Program-made: the position numbers and the translations under genes
Part shown: positions 16,808-25,585 of the stretch, piece after piece
Layout: each line of letters opens with the position of its first letter
How positions within the stretch are numbered: position 1 is the stretch's first letter
Notes under the pieces: generated by a model
What the model was told of the DNA's origin: nothing
Databases searched by the model: none
The model's input: the letters and a program-made list of their open reading frames with translations, nothing else
DNA from: Streptomyces cinnamoneus
Lineage (GTDB): Bacteria; Actinomycetota; Actinomycetes; Streptomycetales; Streptomycetaceae
Assembly (NCBI RefSeq): GCF_002939475.1
Contig: NZ_PKFQ01000001.1
Coordinates: forward strand, 6,399,511 to 6,463,510
Length of the DNA: 64,000 nucleotides
Direction: 5' to 3'

Positions 16808-18079
16808 ATGCCCGTCCATCAGCTATCGGATCTCATTCGTTATAGCCGCCATAACTCTCCCTTTTACTCGGCGCTCTACGCGCATCTGCCTCCGGAGGCC
16901 GACCGGCTCGCCGACCTTCCCGTCGTCGACCAGGACGCCTTCTGGAAGGCCAACACCCTCCACGGCAACCGCGTCCTGACCGGGCCCCTCGCCGAAGCGG
17001 TCGTCTACAAGACCGGCGGAACCACCGGGGCGCCGAAGTTCTCCTGCTACACCCGGGAGGAATGGCGGGAGTTCGTCACCGCCTTCGGCCAGGGGCTCGT
17101 CGAAGCGGGCCTGCGCCCCGGCCACCGGGTGGCGGACCTGTTCTACGCGGGCGAGCTCTACGCCAGCTTCCTCTTCGTCCTGGACTCGCTCGCCCACGCC
17201 CCCGTCGACAACGTGCGCCTTCCCATCGGCGGCGGGGCACCCCTGGAGACCACCGTCCCCACGCTGGAGGACTTCGCCGCCGAGGTCGTCGCGGGCACCC
17301 CGACCACCCTGTGCCGGCTCGCCGAGCACGTGATCGCGACGGGACGTCAGCTTCCCTCGGTCGAGCTGTTGTTCTTCGGCGGCGAGGCGCTCTTCGACGA
17401 CCAGCGCCGTCTGCTCGCCGCCGCCTTCCCGCACGCCGAAGCGCGGTCCCTCGGCTACGCCAGCGTCGACGCCGGCCTCCTCGGCCGCCCCGTACCGGGC
17501 CCCGACCCCCGTGTGCACCGCGCCTTCACCCCGCACACCGTCGTCGAGATCCTCGACGAGACGACCGGCGAGGTCATCGACGAGCCCGGCCGCCCCGGCC
17601 GCGTCGTGGTGACCCAGCTCTACCGCAAGCTCATGCCCGTCATCCGCTACCCCGCCGGCGACCGTGCCGAATGGGCCGACCCCGAGGCCGGGCACTTCCG
17701 CATCCTCGGCCGCGCCGAGGAAGGCGTGCGGGTGGGCCCCGTGTCCCTGTACTCCCAGGACGCCCTCGACGCCGTCGCCGAGGCCGACACCGAAGGCCGC
17801 ATCACCGGCACCCAGCTCGTGGTGCGCCGCTGGGACGGCCGCGACGGGCTCGTGCTGCGCCTGGCCACCGCCCCCGGCGACGACGACCCGGCCGGCCTGG
17901 AGGTCCTCGCCAAGGCGGTCGTCACCGAGCTGGACGAAGCCCGGCCGCTGTACCCCGACAGCGTGCGCGCCGGCCACGTCCACCCGCTCGCCGTCGAGTG
18001 GGCCCGCCACGGCGACCTGGTCGTCAACCCCCGCTCCGGCAAGCTCGTCCGCGTCATCGACGAGAGGCCGACCGCATGA
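16808..18079 (+). CDS. PaaK-like AMP-dependent ligase
   Basis: A 423-residue adenylate-forming enzyme resembling phenylacetate-CoA ligase/CapK. The P-loop is YKTGGTTGAPKF; later motifs are LLFFGGEAL, SLGYASVDAG and the hinge-like GRAEEGVRVG. The C-terminus has a lysine-containing SGKLVRV sequence, like the catalytic lysine region of ANL enzymes. It should activate a carboxylic acid as the acyl-AMP. First gene of a five-gene operon in which every junction overlaps by four bases. The ATG at 16808 has a weak AAAGG signal; a longer frame from 16721 is unlikely. Substrate unknown. Confidence 0.75.
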   Translation: MPVHQLSDLIRYSRHNSPFYSALYAHLPPEADRLADLPVVDQDAFWKANTLHGNRVLTGPLAEAVVYKTGGTTGAPKFSCYTREEWREFVTAFGQGLVEAGLRPGHRVADLFYAGELYASFLFVLDSLAHAPVDNVRLPIGGGAPLETTVPTLEDFAAEVVAGTPTTLCRLAEHVIATGRQLPSVELLFFGGEALFDDQRRLLAAAFPHAEARSLGYASVDAGLLGRPVPGPDPRVHRAFTPHTVVEILDETTGEVIDEPGRPGRVVVTQLYRKLMPVIRYPAGDRAEWADPEAGHFRILGRAEEGVRVGPVSLYSQDALDAVAEADTEGRITGTQLVVRRWDGRDGLVLRLATAPGDDDPAGLEVLAKAVVTELDEARPLYPDSVRAGHVHPLAVEWARHGDLVVNPRSGKLVRVIDERPTA

Positions 18080-19371
18080 GTTCCCCCACCACCCCGGCGC
18101 GCCGCCTGCCGCTCGTCCTGCGCAACCGCGTCTTCGGCACGGTCTGGTTGGGCCAGGTCCTCACCCAGGCCGCGGTACGGATGTTCCAGGTCGGCGTCTC
18201 CTGGTGGCTGGTCGCCTACGCCGTCGACGGCGGCCGCGGCCTGGCCTCCGGGCTGTTCATGGCCGTCAGCACCCTGCCGGCCGTGGCCCTGGCGCCCGTC
18301 GTCGCCCGGACCGTCGCCCGCGTCAACCACCGCACGGTGCTGCGGGCCGCCGCCGGCACCGCGGCCGCGGCCGCCACGGCGCTGGCCGCCTGGGCGTACG
18401 CGAGCGACCTGCCGCTCGCCGCCGCCTACGCGGCCACGCTGGCGCTGGCCGGGTGCCAGGCGTTCTTCGACCCCTGCCTGACCACCTCCGTGCCCGAACT
18501 CGTCGACGACGAGGACATCGAGGCCGCGACCGGCTTCGAGCTGTCCACCCAGTCCCTGGCGAGCCTGGGCGGTGCCCTGCTCGGCGCGTTGATCGTCGAC
18601 GGCGCCGGGATCGCCGGCCTGGCCGTCGGCTGCGCCTCGGCCTACCTGGCGGCCGCGCTGCTCCTCGCGACCGTCCGCTTCCGCTCGCAGGCCGCACCGG
18701 ACGCGGCCGGCGAGGACGGCTCGGGGACGCCGCCCCGGCGGACGCTCCGTCAGATCCTGGCCGGCCTGCCCTTCGTCCGCCGCATCCTGATCTGCTTCAC
18801 CGCCGCCAACCTCTTCACCACGGCCGTCTTCGTCGTCATCCCGCTCTACACCAAGTCGGTGCTGCACGACGGCGGCGGCACCGTCGCCCTGCTGGAGGCG
18901 TCGCTCGGCACGGGCACGCTCATCGGTTCGTTCACCGGTGCGCGGGTCCCCGGCCGCCCCACCGTGCTCGGCTCGTACCTGCTGGGCGCGATGGCCGTGG
19001 CCCTCGCGGTGCCCGGACTGGCCGCCGGACGGCCCGTGATGGCGGGCAGCCTGGTGGTGGCCGGCTGGTGCGTCGGCGTCATCGGGGTGCGCTTCGTGGC
19101 CCTGTTCCAGCGGCTCGTCCCCACGGCCGACAAGCCCGGCTTCTTCGCCGTCATGCAGGCCGTGCTGGGAGCGACCTTCCCCGTCGCCTCCCTGCTGTTC
19201 GGGCTGCTCGGCGACCACCTCTCGGCGCAGACCCTGTGCCTGGTCCAGGCGGCCGGGCTCCTGCCCGCGGCCCTCGCGCTGGCACTGCTGCGCACCGGGT
19301 CCGACAGCGCCGGCCCCGAGGAACAACCATCGGGCGCCGAACCGCTCGTGGCCACCGGAGGAGAGCGATGA
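18076..19371 (+). CDS. MFS transporter (exporter-like)
   Basis: A 431-residue membrane protein with about twelve hydrophobic segments and the organisation of drug-efflux MFS proteins. The opening LRNRVFGTVWLGQVLTQ resembles the MFS_3/enterobactin-exporter group. Starts in an ATGA overlap with the upstream ligase and ends before a good GGAGGAG site for the next gene. Context suggests export of the operon's small-molecule product or self-protection. Confidence 0.85.
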   Translation: MSSPTTPARRLPLVLRNRVFGTVWLGQVLTQAAVRMFQVGVSWWLVAYAVDGGRGLASGLFMAVSTLPAVALAPVVARTVARVNHRTVLRAAAGTAAAAATALAAWAYASDLPLAAAYAATLALAGCQAFFDPCLTTSVPELVDDEDIEAATGFELSTQSLASLGGALLGALIVDGAGIAGLAVGCASAYLAAALLLATVRFRSQAAPDAAGEDGSGTPPRRTLRQILAGLPFVRRILICFTAANLFTTAVFVVIPLYTKSVLHDGGGTVALLEASLGTGTLIGSFTGARVPGRPTVLGSYLLGAMAVALAVPGLAAGRPVMAGSLVVAGWCVGVIGVRFVALFQRLVPTADKPGFFAVMQAVLGATFPVASLLFGLLGDHLSAQTLCLVQAAGLLPAALALALLRTGSDSAGPEEQPSGAEPLVATGGER

Positions 19372-20510
19372 CCACCACCCTCGACCGCGCCACCCCGGCC
19401 GACATCGCCGACCTGCGCCAGCTCTACTACGCCGTCTACGGCCCGCACTACCCGACCGCCCTCGGCACCGACCCCGCAGAGATGTCCCGGCTGATCGCCG
19501 ACCCGCACACCCTGTGGCTCGTGGCCCGCTGCACGCGCACCGGCGGCCTCGCCGGCTCGGCGGCCGTCCACGGCGAGCCCGGCAGCCGCATCGGCCGTCT
19601 CGAAGGCCTCGCCGTGCACCCCGAGCACCGCGCCGGCGGGCTGGCCGGTGCCCTGACCGACGAACTGTGCCGGCGCACGCTCGGCGAAGGCCGCCTCGAC
19701 TCCGTCTACGCCACCGTACGGACCGTCAGTGCCGGTCCCCAGCGCGTCGTCTCGCGCAACGGCTTCCGCCCCATGGGCGTCCTGCCCAACGCCGTCGACC
19801 TCAGCAGCCGTGAAAGCCTCGCACTCTACGCGCGTCACTCTCCCGGTGTGCTGGACCGCCGCGTCCCCGTCCCCGAGGTCCCCGCACCGCTCGTCCCGCT
19901 GCTGCGCACCGCGGAGCGCACCCTGGGCGTCGACTACGCCCACACCCGCGCCACCGCACCCCTCGCGGCGCCCGGCGCGCCCCCGGCGGGGCGGCTGGAG
20001 ATGATCGAGGCACCCGGCTTCGTCCGCCGCCGCTTCCACGAGCGCTTCCCCGACGCCGGCCAGTGGTTCTACCCGCTGCACACGCCCAACGCGCTGCTGG
20101 TCGCCGACGACGGCCGCTTCGAGGTCTACGCCTACCTCAACCGCACCGGCCGCTACTGCGCCCTGGTCGCGGCCCACCCCGGCCCGGCCGCCGCCGCCGA
20201 CTACCTGGAACCCATCACCCGCACCCTCACCCGGGCCGGCACGGGCTACGTCGAGGCGCTGCTGCCGCTCGCGCAGCACGGCCTGCTGTCCGCGTTCCTC
20301 GCCCAGGGCTTCATCCCCAGCGCCCTGTACCCGGCGATGCGCCCGGAGACCGACGGCGACGGCTTCCACGACTACGTGGTCATGACCCGCACCGCCGAAC
20401 AGATCGACTTCCGCGGCGTGGTCGTCGACGCCCCGCTCCAGCCCTACCTGGACGCCTACGTGTCGGCCTGGGCCGCCACCTACCTGCCCACCCTCGAGGT
20501 CGCCCCATGA
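19368..20510 (+). CDS. GNAT-family N-acetyltransferase
   Basis: A 380-residue protein. The N-terminal 170 residues are a GNAT domain with the acetyl-CoA-binding region LEGLAVHPEHRAGGLAGAL. The remainder is a second, weaker acyltransferase-like half containing paired Tyr/Phe-rich strands; this two-lobed layout is longer than a simple GNAT. It may acylate an amine or hydroxyl of the pathway intermediate. Overlaps both neighbours by four bases. Confidence 0.7.
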   Translation: MTTTLDRATPADIADLRQLYYAVYGPHYPTALGTDPAEMSRLIADPHTLWLVARCTRTGGLAGSAAVHGEPGSRIGRLEGLAVHPEHRAGGLAGALTDELCRRTLGEGRLDSVYATVRTVSAGPQRVVSRNGFRPMGVLPNAVDLSSRESLALYARHSPGVLDRRVPVPEVPAPLVPLLRTAERTLGVDYAHTRATAPLAAPGAPPAGRLEMIEAPGFVRRRFHERFPDAGQWFYPLHTPNALLVADDGRFEVYAYLNRTGRYCALVAAHPGPAAAADYLEPITRTLTRAGTGYVEALLPLAQHGLLSAFLAQGFIPSALYPAMRPETDGDGFHDYVVMTRTAEQIDFRGVVVDAPLQPYLDAYVSAWAATYLPTLEVAP

Positions 20511-21664
20511 ACCCGATCAACCCCCACCTCGCACCGGTCGACGTACCCGACCCGGCGGCGCTCGCCGCGGTCCAGGAACTGTGCGACCTGACCGACCCCT
20601 ACGCCGGCGGGCCGGCCGTGGACGAGCTGTTCGCCGCGGCCATGGCCGAGTCCCACGCCTGGCACGCCGAACGCTCCCCGTTCTTCCGGAGCCTGTACGA
20701 GCGCACGTCCCCGGCCGAACCGTTCCGCGCGCCCCTGGTGCACGCCAACTTCTTCAAGCGCCACGAGGTGCTGTCCATACCCCGCGACGACGTCCATCTC
20801 CACCTGACCTCGTCCGGCACCACGGGCCAGAAGTCGCAGATGTTCTTCGACCAGTGGACCATCCGCTCCGCCCAGCGCATGGTGGCCCGCATCTTCGAAC
20901 GCAACGGCTGGATCATCCCCGACCAGCCCGTCAACTACCTGCTCTACAGCTACGAGCCCGCCCGCGACCTGAAGCTGGGCACCTCGTTCACCGACAACTA
21001 CCTGTGCGACTTCGCCCCGGCCCGCCAGGTCGAGTACGCCCTGCGCCACACCGGCAAGGGGCACGAGTTCGACCCCTTCGGCTGCGTCGCCGCCCTGCGC
21101 CGCTTCGAGCAGGACGACGCCCCCGTGCGCATCCTGGGCTTCCCCGCGTTCCTCTGGTTCACCCTGGAGCGCATGCGCGCCATGGGCCTGCCGCCCCTGC
21201 GGCTGCCCGAGGGCTCCCTGATCGTCCTGGGCGGCGGCTGGAAGGGCCACACCGACCAGCAGATCGGCAAGGACGAGCTGTACGCGCGCGTGACCGAGCA
21301 GCTGGGCATCCCCTCCGAGCGGATCCGTGACACCTTCGGTTCCGTCGAGCACTGCATCCCGTACATCGAGTGCGACCGCCACCGCCTCCACGCCCCGGTC
21401 TGGTCACGGGTGTTCATCCGCTCCACCCGCACCCTCGAACCCCTGCCGTACGGCGAGACCGGCTACCTGCACCTCGTCTCGCCCTACATCACCTCCGTAC
21501 CGGCGCAGAGCGTCGTCATGGGCGACCTCGCCTCGCTGCACCCGGGCGAGGAGTGCGGGTGCGAGCTGAACACCCCCTGGTTCACCCTCCACGGCCGAGC
21601 CGGGGTGAGCCGCAACAAGAGCTGCGCGGTGGCCGCCGCCGAACTGATGAAGGGCATGTCGTGA
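20507..21664 (+). CDS. LuxE-like acyl-protein synthetase
   Basis: A 385-residue protein, close to the length of bacterial LuxE (about 375). The adenylation loop is LTSSGTTGQKS; a GDLASLHPGEECGCEL segment follows; and a cysteine (C373, in NKSCAVAAAEL) lies 13 residues from the end, matching the position of the LuxE cysteine that accepts the acyl group (family knowledge). It should form acyl-AMP from a free acid and transfer the acyl group to its own cysteine for delivery to LuxC. The next gene starts within its stop codon (GTGA) and encodes that LuxC-like partner. Confidence 0.82.
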   Translation: MNPINPHLAPVDVPDPAALAAVQELCDLTDPYAGGPAVDELFAAAMAESHAWHAERSPFFRSLYERTSPAEPFRAPLVHANFFKRHEVLSIPRDDVHLHLTSSGTTGQKSQMFFDQWTIRSAQRMVARIFERNGWIIPDQPVNYLLYSYEPARDLKLGTSFTDNYLCDFAPARQVEYALRHTGKGHEFDPFGCVAALRRFEQDDAPVRILGFPAFLWFTLERMRAMGLPPLRLPEGSLIVLGGGWKGHTDQQIGKDELYARVTEQLGIPSERIRDTFGSVEHCIPYIECDRHRLHAPVWSRVFIRSTRTLEPLPYGETGYLHLVSPYITSVPAQSVVMGDLASLHPGEECGCELNTPWFTLHGRAGVSRNKSCAVAAAELMKGMS

Positions 21665-24165
21665 CGACCCCGACCGTGCAACACCACTACTGGCAGGGCG
21701 CGTTCATCGACGACGCGGAGGCGGAGCGCCGCCTCGCGGATCTGCCCGCCGCCGTGGAGGCGGCGCTGGCCGCGCCGCTGGAGACCGAGACGGTCCTCGC
21801 CGCCTGCGAACGGCTCGCGGCGGTCCTGGCCGACCCCGCCCACCCCACCCACCTCCGGCTGGCCGGGCACCTGCCCGAGGGCGAGGACGGCGCCCTCCTC
21901 ACCGAACTGGCGGCCTTCCTCAGCCGCGCCGAGCTGACCCGCAAGCTCCGCCGCGAGCTCGGCGGCACCGCACCGCAGCGGCTGAACCGCCCCGACGCCA
22001 AGGAGACCGTCTACGAGGCCTGGGCGCCCGTCGGCATGGTCGCCCACATCGCCCCGGGCAACGCCGCCACCGTCGCACCCCTCAGCCTCGTGGAGGGCCT
22101 GCTGGCCGGCAACGTCAACGTCCTCAAGACCAGCGGCGGCGACACCCTCCTGGCCCAGCACCTGCTCGCCGAGCTCGCCGCGCTCGACCCCACGGGAGCC
22201 GTCGCCGAGCGCGTCATCGTGCTGCGCTTCTCCTCCTCCCGGCAGGACTGGCTGAGCCTGATGTGCGCGGCCGCCGACGCCGTCGCGGTCTGGGGCGGCG
22301 AGGCCGCCGTCGAGGGCGTGGCCGCCCACGTGCCGCCCGGCTGCCGCCTGGTGGAGTGGGGCCACAAGATCTCCTTCGCCTACCTCACCCGGGACGCCTG
22401 GCAGGACCCGGCCGCCCTGACCGCGCTGGCCCGCGACGTCTGCCTCCACGAGCAGCAGGCGTGCTCCAGCCCGCAGGTGGTCTACCTCGACACCGAGGAC
22501 CGCGACGAGGTCCTCGCCTTCGCCGAGCGCTTCGCGGCCGTGCTGGCGGACGTGCCGCCCGCCGAGCGTGCGGACGCCCTCGACGCCGCCGAGGAGGCCG
22601 AGCTCACCACCACCGAGCTGATCGCCCGCCTTGAGGAACACCTGGACCTCACCCGCGTCATCACCGCCCCCGACGGCTCCTGGCGCGTCATGGCGGACAC
22701 CCGGCCGGCCCTCACCGCCTCCCCGCTGCACCGCAGCGTGTGGGTCAAGCCCCTGCCCCGCAAGAGCGTTCTGCGCACGCTGCGCCCCATGCGCCGCTAC
22801 CTGCAGACCGCGGGCATCGCCGGCAGCCGCGGCGACATCGCCGAGCTGTCCCGCCTCGCCCTGGCCGCCGGCGCCACGCGCGTCACCCCGCTCGGCGAGA
22901 TGCTGGGCAGCTACCCCGGCGAGCCGCACGACGGCGTCTACGCCCTCCAGCGCTACAGCCGCCGCGTGGCCGTACGGGCCGACGAGCGCTTCGCCACCAC
23001 CGCCTGCCTCGACGACCTCACCCGCCCCGCGTCCTTCCCGCCGCCGGCCGGACCGCTGCTCGACAAGGCCGCCGTCCAGGAGCTCAACGACTCCGTCGAC
23101 CGCCGCGACGCCGAGCTGTACTTCCGCAGCGGCGGAAGCACCGGCACCCCCGCCCTGTCGCTGTTCACCTACGACGACTACGACACCCAGATGCACGCCG
23201 CCGCCCGCGGCCTGCTCGCCGCCGGCTACGACCCCGCCCGCGACCGCACCGCCAACCTCTTCTACTGCGGCGGCATGTACGGCGGGTTCATCAGCTTCTT
23301 CTCCATCCTGGAGCGGCTGGGCGGCGTCCAGATGCCGATGGCGGCCGGCACCGACCACCGCGCCACGGCCGAGGCCCTGGTCGCCTACGAGGTCGACACC
23401 CTCTTCGGCATGCCCTCCTACCTGTGGCAGCTCCTCCACGAGCAGGCGGACCTGCTGCGCTCGTACGGCGGCATCCGCAAGATCTTCTACGGGGGCGAGC
23501 ACTTCACCGCCGAACAGCGCCGCACCCTCACCGAGACCTTCGGCATCGAGGTCATCCGCTCCATCACCTACGGCAGCACCGACCTCGGCCCGCTCGGCTA
23601 CCAGTGCACCGAGTCCGCCGGCGGCGTCCACCACCTGCACGCCGACCTGCACACCCTGGAGATCCTCGACGTCGACGCCGACCGGCCCGTGCCCCCGGGC
23701 GAGACCGGCCGGCTGGTCTTCACCACCCACGCCCGCCGCGGCCAGAACCTCGGCCGGTACGTCATCGGCGACCTCGGCCGCGCCCTGCCCGGCCCCTGCG
23801 CCTGCGGCAGCCGCGCCCCGCGCTTCGAGCTCCTCGGCAGGCTCGGGGACGTGATGCGGGTGGCGACGTACTTCCTCAACTACCGGCGTTTCGTCGCCAT
23901 CGCGGAGGAGACCTGCGGATACGTGGGAGAGACGCAGGTGCTGCTCGCGGCGGACGGCTCCCGTGAACGGCTCACCGTGCGCGTCGAGCGCACGGACACC
24001 ACCCCGGAGCGGCTGCGCGCGGCCCTCCTCGCGGGATACCCCGAGCTGCGCTCGGCCGTCGACGAGCGGTTGCTGGACCTCGCCGTGGAGACGGCGGACC
24101 CGGCCGGCTTCGCTCGCACGGCGGCGAGCGGGAAGCTGCGGGCGGTGGTGGACAGCCGGCTGTAG
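21661..24165 (+). CDS. LuxC-like acyl reductase fused to a PaaK-like ligase
   Basis: An 834-residue fusion. Residues about 1-455 are LuxC-like (acyl-CoA/acyl-enzyme reductase, aldehyde dehydrogenase fold): MVAHIAPGNAATVAP near residue 125 and the nucleophile C268 in HEQQACSSPQ. Residues about 480-834 are a PaaK/CapK-like adenylating domain with FRSGGSTGTPALS, IFYGGEHFT, a CACG pair and the C-terminal SGKLRAVV. Together with the upstream LuxE-like protein it could reduce a carboxylic acid to an aldehyde using ATP and NADPH. No luciferase genes are present. The fusion of reductase and activating enzyme in one chain is unusual to me. Confidence 0.8.
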   Translation: MTTPTVQHHYWQGAFIDDAEAERRLADLPAAVEAALAAPLETETVLAACERLAAVLADPAHPTHLRLAGHLPEGEDGALLTELAAFLSRAELTRKLRRELGGTAPQRLNRPDAKETVYEAWAPVGMVAHIAPGNAATVAPLSLVEGLLAGNVNVLKTSGGDTLLAQHLLAELAALDPTGAVAERVIVLRFSSSRQDWLSLMCAAADAVAVWGGEAAVEGVAAHVPPGCRLVEWGHKISFAYLTRDAWQDPAALTALARDVCLHEQQACSSPQVVYLDTEDRDEVLAFAERFAAVLADVPPAERADALDAAEEAELTTTELIARLEEHLDLTRVITAPDGSWRVMADTRPALTASPLHRSVWVKPLPRKSVLRTLRPMRRYLQTAGIAGSRGDIAELSRLALAAGATRVTPLGEMLGSYPGEPHDGVYALQRYSRRVAVRADERFATTACLDDLTRPASFPPPAGPLLDKAAVQELNDSVDRRDAELYFRSGGSTGTPALSLFTYDDYDTQMHAAARGLLAAGYDPARDRTANLFYCGGMYGGFISFFSILERLGGVQMPMAAGTDHRATAEALVAYEVDTLFGMPSYLWQLLHEQADLLRSYGGIRKIFYGGEHFTAEQRRTLTETFGIEVIRSITYGSTDLGPLGYQCTESAGGVHHLHADLHTLEILDVDADRPVPPGETGRLVFTTHARRGQNLGRYVIGDLGRALPGPCACGSRAPRFELLGRLGDVMRVATYFLNYRRFVAIAEETCGYVGETQVLLAADGSRERLTVRVERTDTTPERLRAALLAGYPELRSAVDERLLDLAVETADPAGFARTAASGKLRAVVDSRL

Positions 24166-24177
24166 ACGACGGACGGG

Positions 24178-24220
24178 GCTGCCCGGCCCGAGGCGACCGG
24201 CGCGGTCCGGGCCGGGCAGC
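24178..24220 (+). terminator. Operon terminator hairpin
   Basis: GCTGCCCGGCCCG (24178-24190) pairs perfectly over 13 bp with CGGGCCGGGCAGC (24208-24220), 12 bp after the stop of the LuxC fusion gene. It closes the five-gene operon. Confidence 0.7.
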
Positions 24221-24263
24221 CGGGGGGTGCGAGCAGGGGGACGGCCCTGCCCGCACCCGAAGG

Positions 24264-24395
24264 GCGACGCGTGGGAAACGCGTCAATGTCCGCCTCACCT
24301 GGGGTGACGACAGCAGCCCCACGTACACCTACCTGAGTGTGCAGTCGGACCTGAGCACCAGGCTCATCTCCGACATCAAGGAGACGGACGGCTGA
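24264..24395 (+). pseudogene. 3' remnant of an unidentified gene
   Basis: The frame ending in TGA at 24393-24395 reads a protein-like tail (VNVRLTWGDDSSPT, then LSTRLISDIKETDG) with an amphipathic pattern, but has no in-frame start after the terminator of the preceding operon. It overlaps the 3' end of the convergent NTF2-like gene by 20 bp. Most simply it is the end of a gene whose 5' part was lost. The family is not recognised, and a chance open frame cannot be excluded. Confidence 0.35.
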
Positions 24396-24810
24396 CAGAC
24401 GTCAGCGGCTCGTAACAGTCGTAGTTGTGCTGGGCGACGATCCTGCCGTCGCGGAACCGGAGGAACGTGGCGATGTGGGCCCGCAGCACGTGCCCGGCGG
24501 GCAGCTCACCCAGCGGCACGGCGAGGGTGCCGGACCAGGTGACCTCCAGCGCCACCTGGTCGCCCATGGCGACGGCGTTGACCACGTCGAAGTGCTGCCG
24601 GCAGAGCACCCTGCGGCCCTGCTCCGCGGCGGCGAGGATCTCCGGCAGTTCACGGACGACGCCGTCGGGGAAGAGGGCGTTCGGCAACTCCCGGTGGACC
24701 GCGTCCTCGTGGAAGAACCGGGCGAGTTCCTCGCCGGTCGCCCAGCGCGCCACCGCCTGGTGATAGCGCACGGCCGTCTCGATGTTGGGGTGCCGCTCGA
24801 GTTCCGACAT
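24376..24810 (-). CDS. NTF2/SnoaL-like protein
   Basis: A 144-residue cone-fold protein: helix AVRYHQAVARWATGEELARFF, then the strand series ending FLRFRDGRIVAQHNYDCYEP, typical of SnoaL-like nuclear-transport-factor-2 family members. These are small cyclases, isomerases or ligand-binding proteins; the function here is unknown. There is no clear Shine-Dalgarno; a short palindromic element begins nine bases upstream of the ATG and may have replaced its leader. Confidence 0.75.
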   Translation of the reverse strand: MSELERHPNIETAVRYHQAVARWATGEELARFFHEDAVHRELPNALFPDGVVRELPEILAAAEQGRRVLCRQHFDVVNAVAMGDQVALEVTWSGTLAVPLGELPAGHVLRAHIATFLRFRDGRIVAQHNYDCYEPLTSVSRPSP

Positions 24811-24819
24811 GGGGCAACT

Positions 24820-24865
24820 CTAGGGGTGTCCGATGGCCCGTGCTGCCCCAACGGACACCCCCTGG
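24820..24865. repeat. Internally deleted copy of the palindromic MITE-like element
   Basis: It begins CTAGGGGTGTCCGATGG and ends CGGACACCCCCTGG, and its right half (CCCGTGCTGCCCCAACGG) matches the right arm of the 166-bp element at 5098-5263 with few changes. About 120 bp of arms and loop are missing. It lies in the 115-bp gap upstream of the NTF2-like gene. Confidence 0.6.
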
Positions 24866-24925
24866 CGGCGGCCCCCACCCCCACCGGCCGGGCGGAGGAA
24901 CCCGGGCCGCCGTCGTCCCGACGGA

Positions 24926-25585
24926 TCACGCCGAGCGGATGAGCTGGCTCTCCCAGGCCCAGGCCGCGATCTCGACGCGGTTGCGCAGCCCGAGCTTGGT
25001 CTGGACGCTCGCCACATGGCTCTTGACCGTGCTCAACGAGATGAACAGTTCGGCGGCGATCTCCTGGTTGGTCCGGCCCCTGGCGATGGCCTTGATGACC
25101 TCGATCTCCCGTTCGGAGAGCCGCTTCACGGGCCGGGTCGCCGTCTTCGACGGCTTCACCGGTGCCAGGTGCTGGAGGAGCCGTACCGTGATCGACGGGG
25201 AGATCAGCGCCTCCCCGGTGCTCGCGGCCCGGACGGCCTCGATGAGCAGGGTGGGCCCCGCGTCCTTCAGGATGAAGCCGACCGCACCGGAGCGCAGCGC
25301 CCCGTAGACGTATTCGTCCAGGTCGAAGGTGGTCACGATGACCACCTGCAGGGGGTTGACGACGCCCGGGCCCGCCAGCGCACGGGTGACCTCGATGCCG
25401 TCGAGGCGGGGCATCCGGATGTCGACGAGGCACACGTCGGGACGCAGGCGGCGGGCCAGGTCGACCGCCTCGGCCCCGTCGGCAGCCTCGGCAATCACGG
25501 TGATGTCGGGCTGGTCCTCCAGGATGAGGCGCAGACCGCTGCGCACGATCGCCTGGTCGTCGGCGATGAGGAGCTTGATGCTCAC
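24926..25585 (-). CDS. NarL/LuxR-family response regulator
   Basis: A 219-residue regulator: acidic pocket ADDQA, phosphoacceptor D55 (LVDIRMP), conserved lysine in FILKD, and a LuxR HTH from about residue 150 (LSEREIEVIKAIARG, then STVKSHVASVQTKLG). The ATG overlaps the stop of the kinase gene (ATGA), so the pair is translationally coupled. Probable targets include the divergent small membrane protein and ABC transporter genes. Confidence 0.9.
   Translation of the reverse strand: MSIKLLIADDQAIVRSGLRLILEDQPDITVIAEAADGAEAVDLARRLRPDVCLVDIRMPRLDGIEVTRALAGPGVVNPLQVVIVTTFDLDEYVYGALRSGAVGFILKDAGPTLLIEAVRAASTGEALISPSITVRLLQHLAPVKPSKTATRPVKRLSEREIEVIKAIARGRTNQEIAAELFISLSTVKSHVASVQTKLGLRNRVEIAAWAWESQLIRSA

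Noticed and set aside
16808..24165. A bioluminescence (lux) operon
   Set aside because: LuxC- and LuxE-like genes are present but no luciferase subunits or LuxD; the added exporter and acetyltransferase point to a metabolite.
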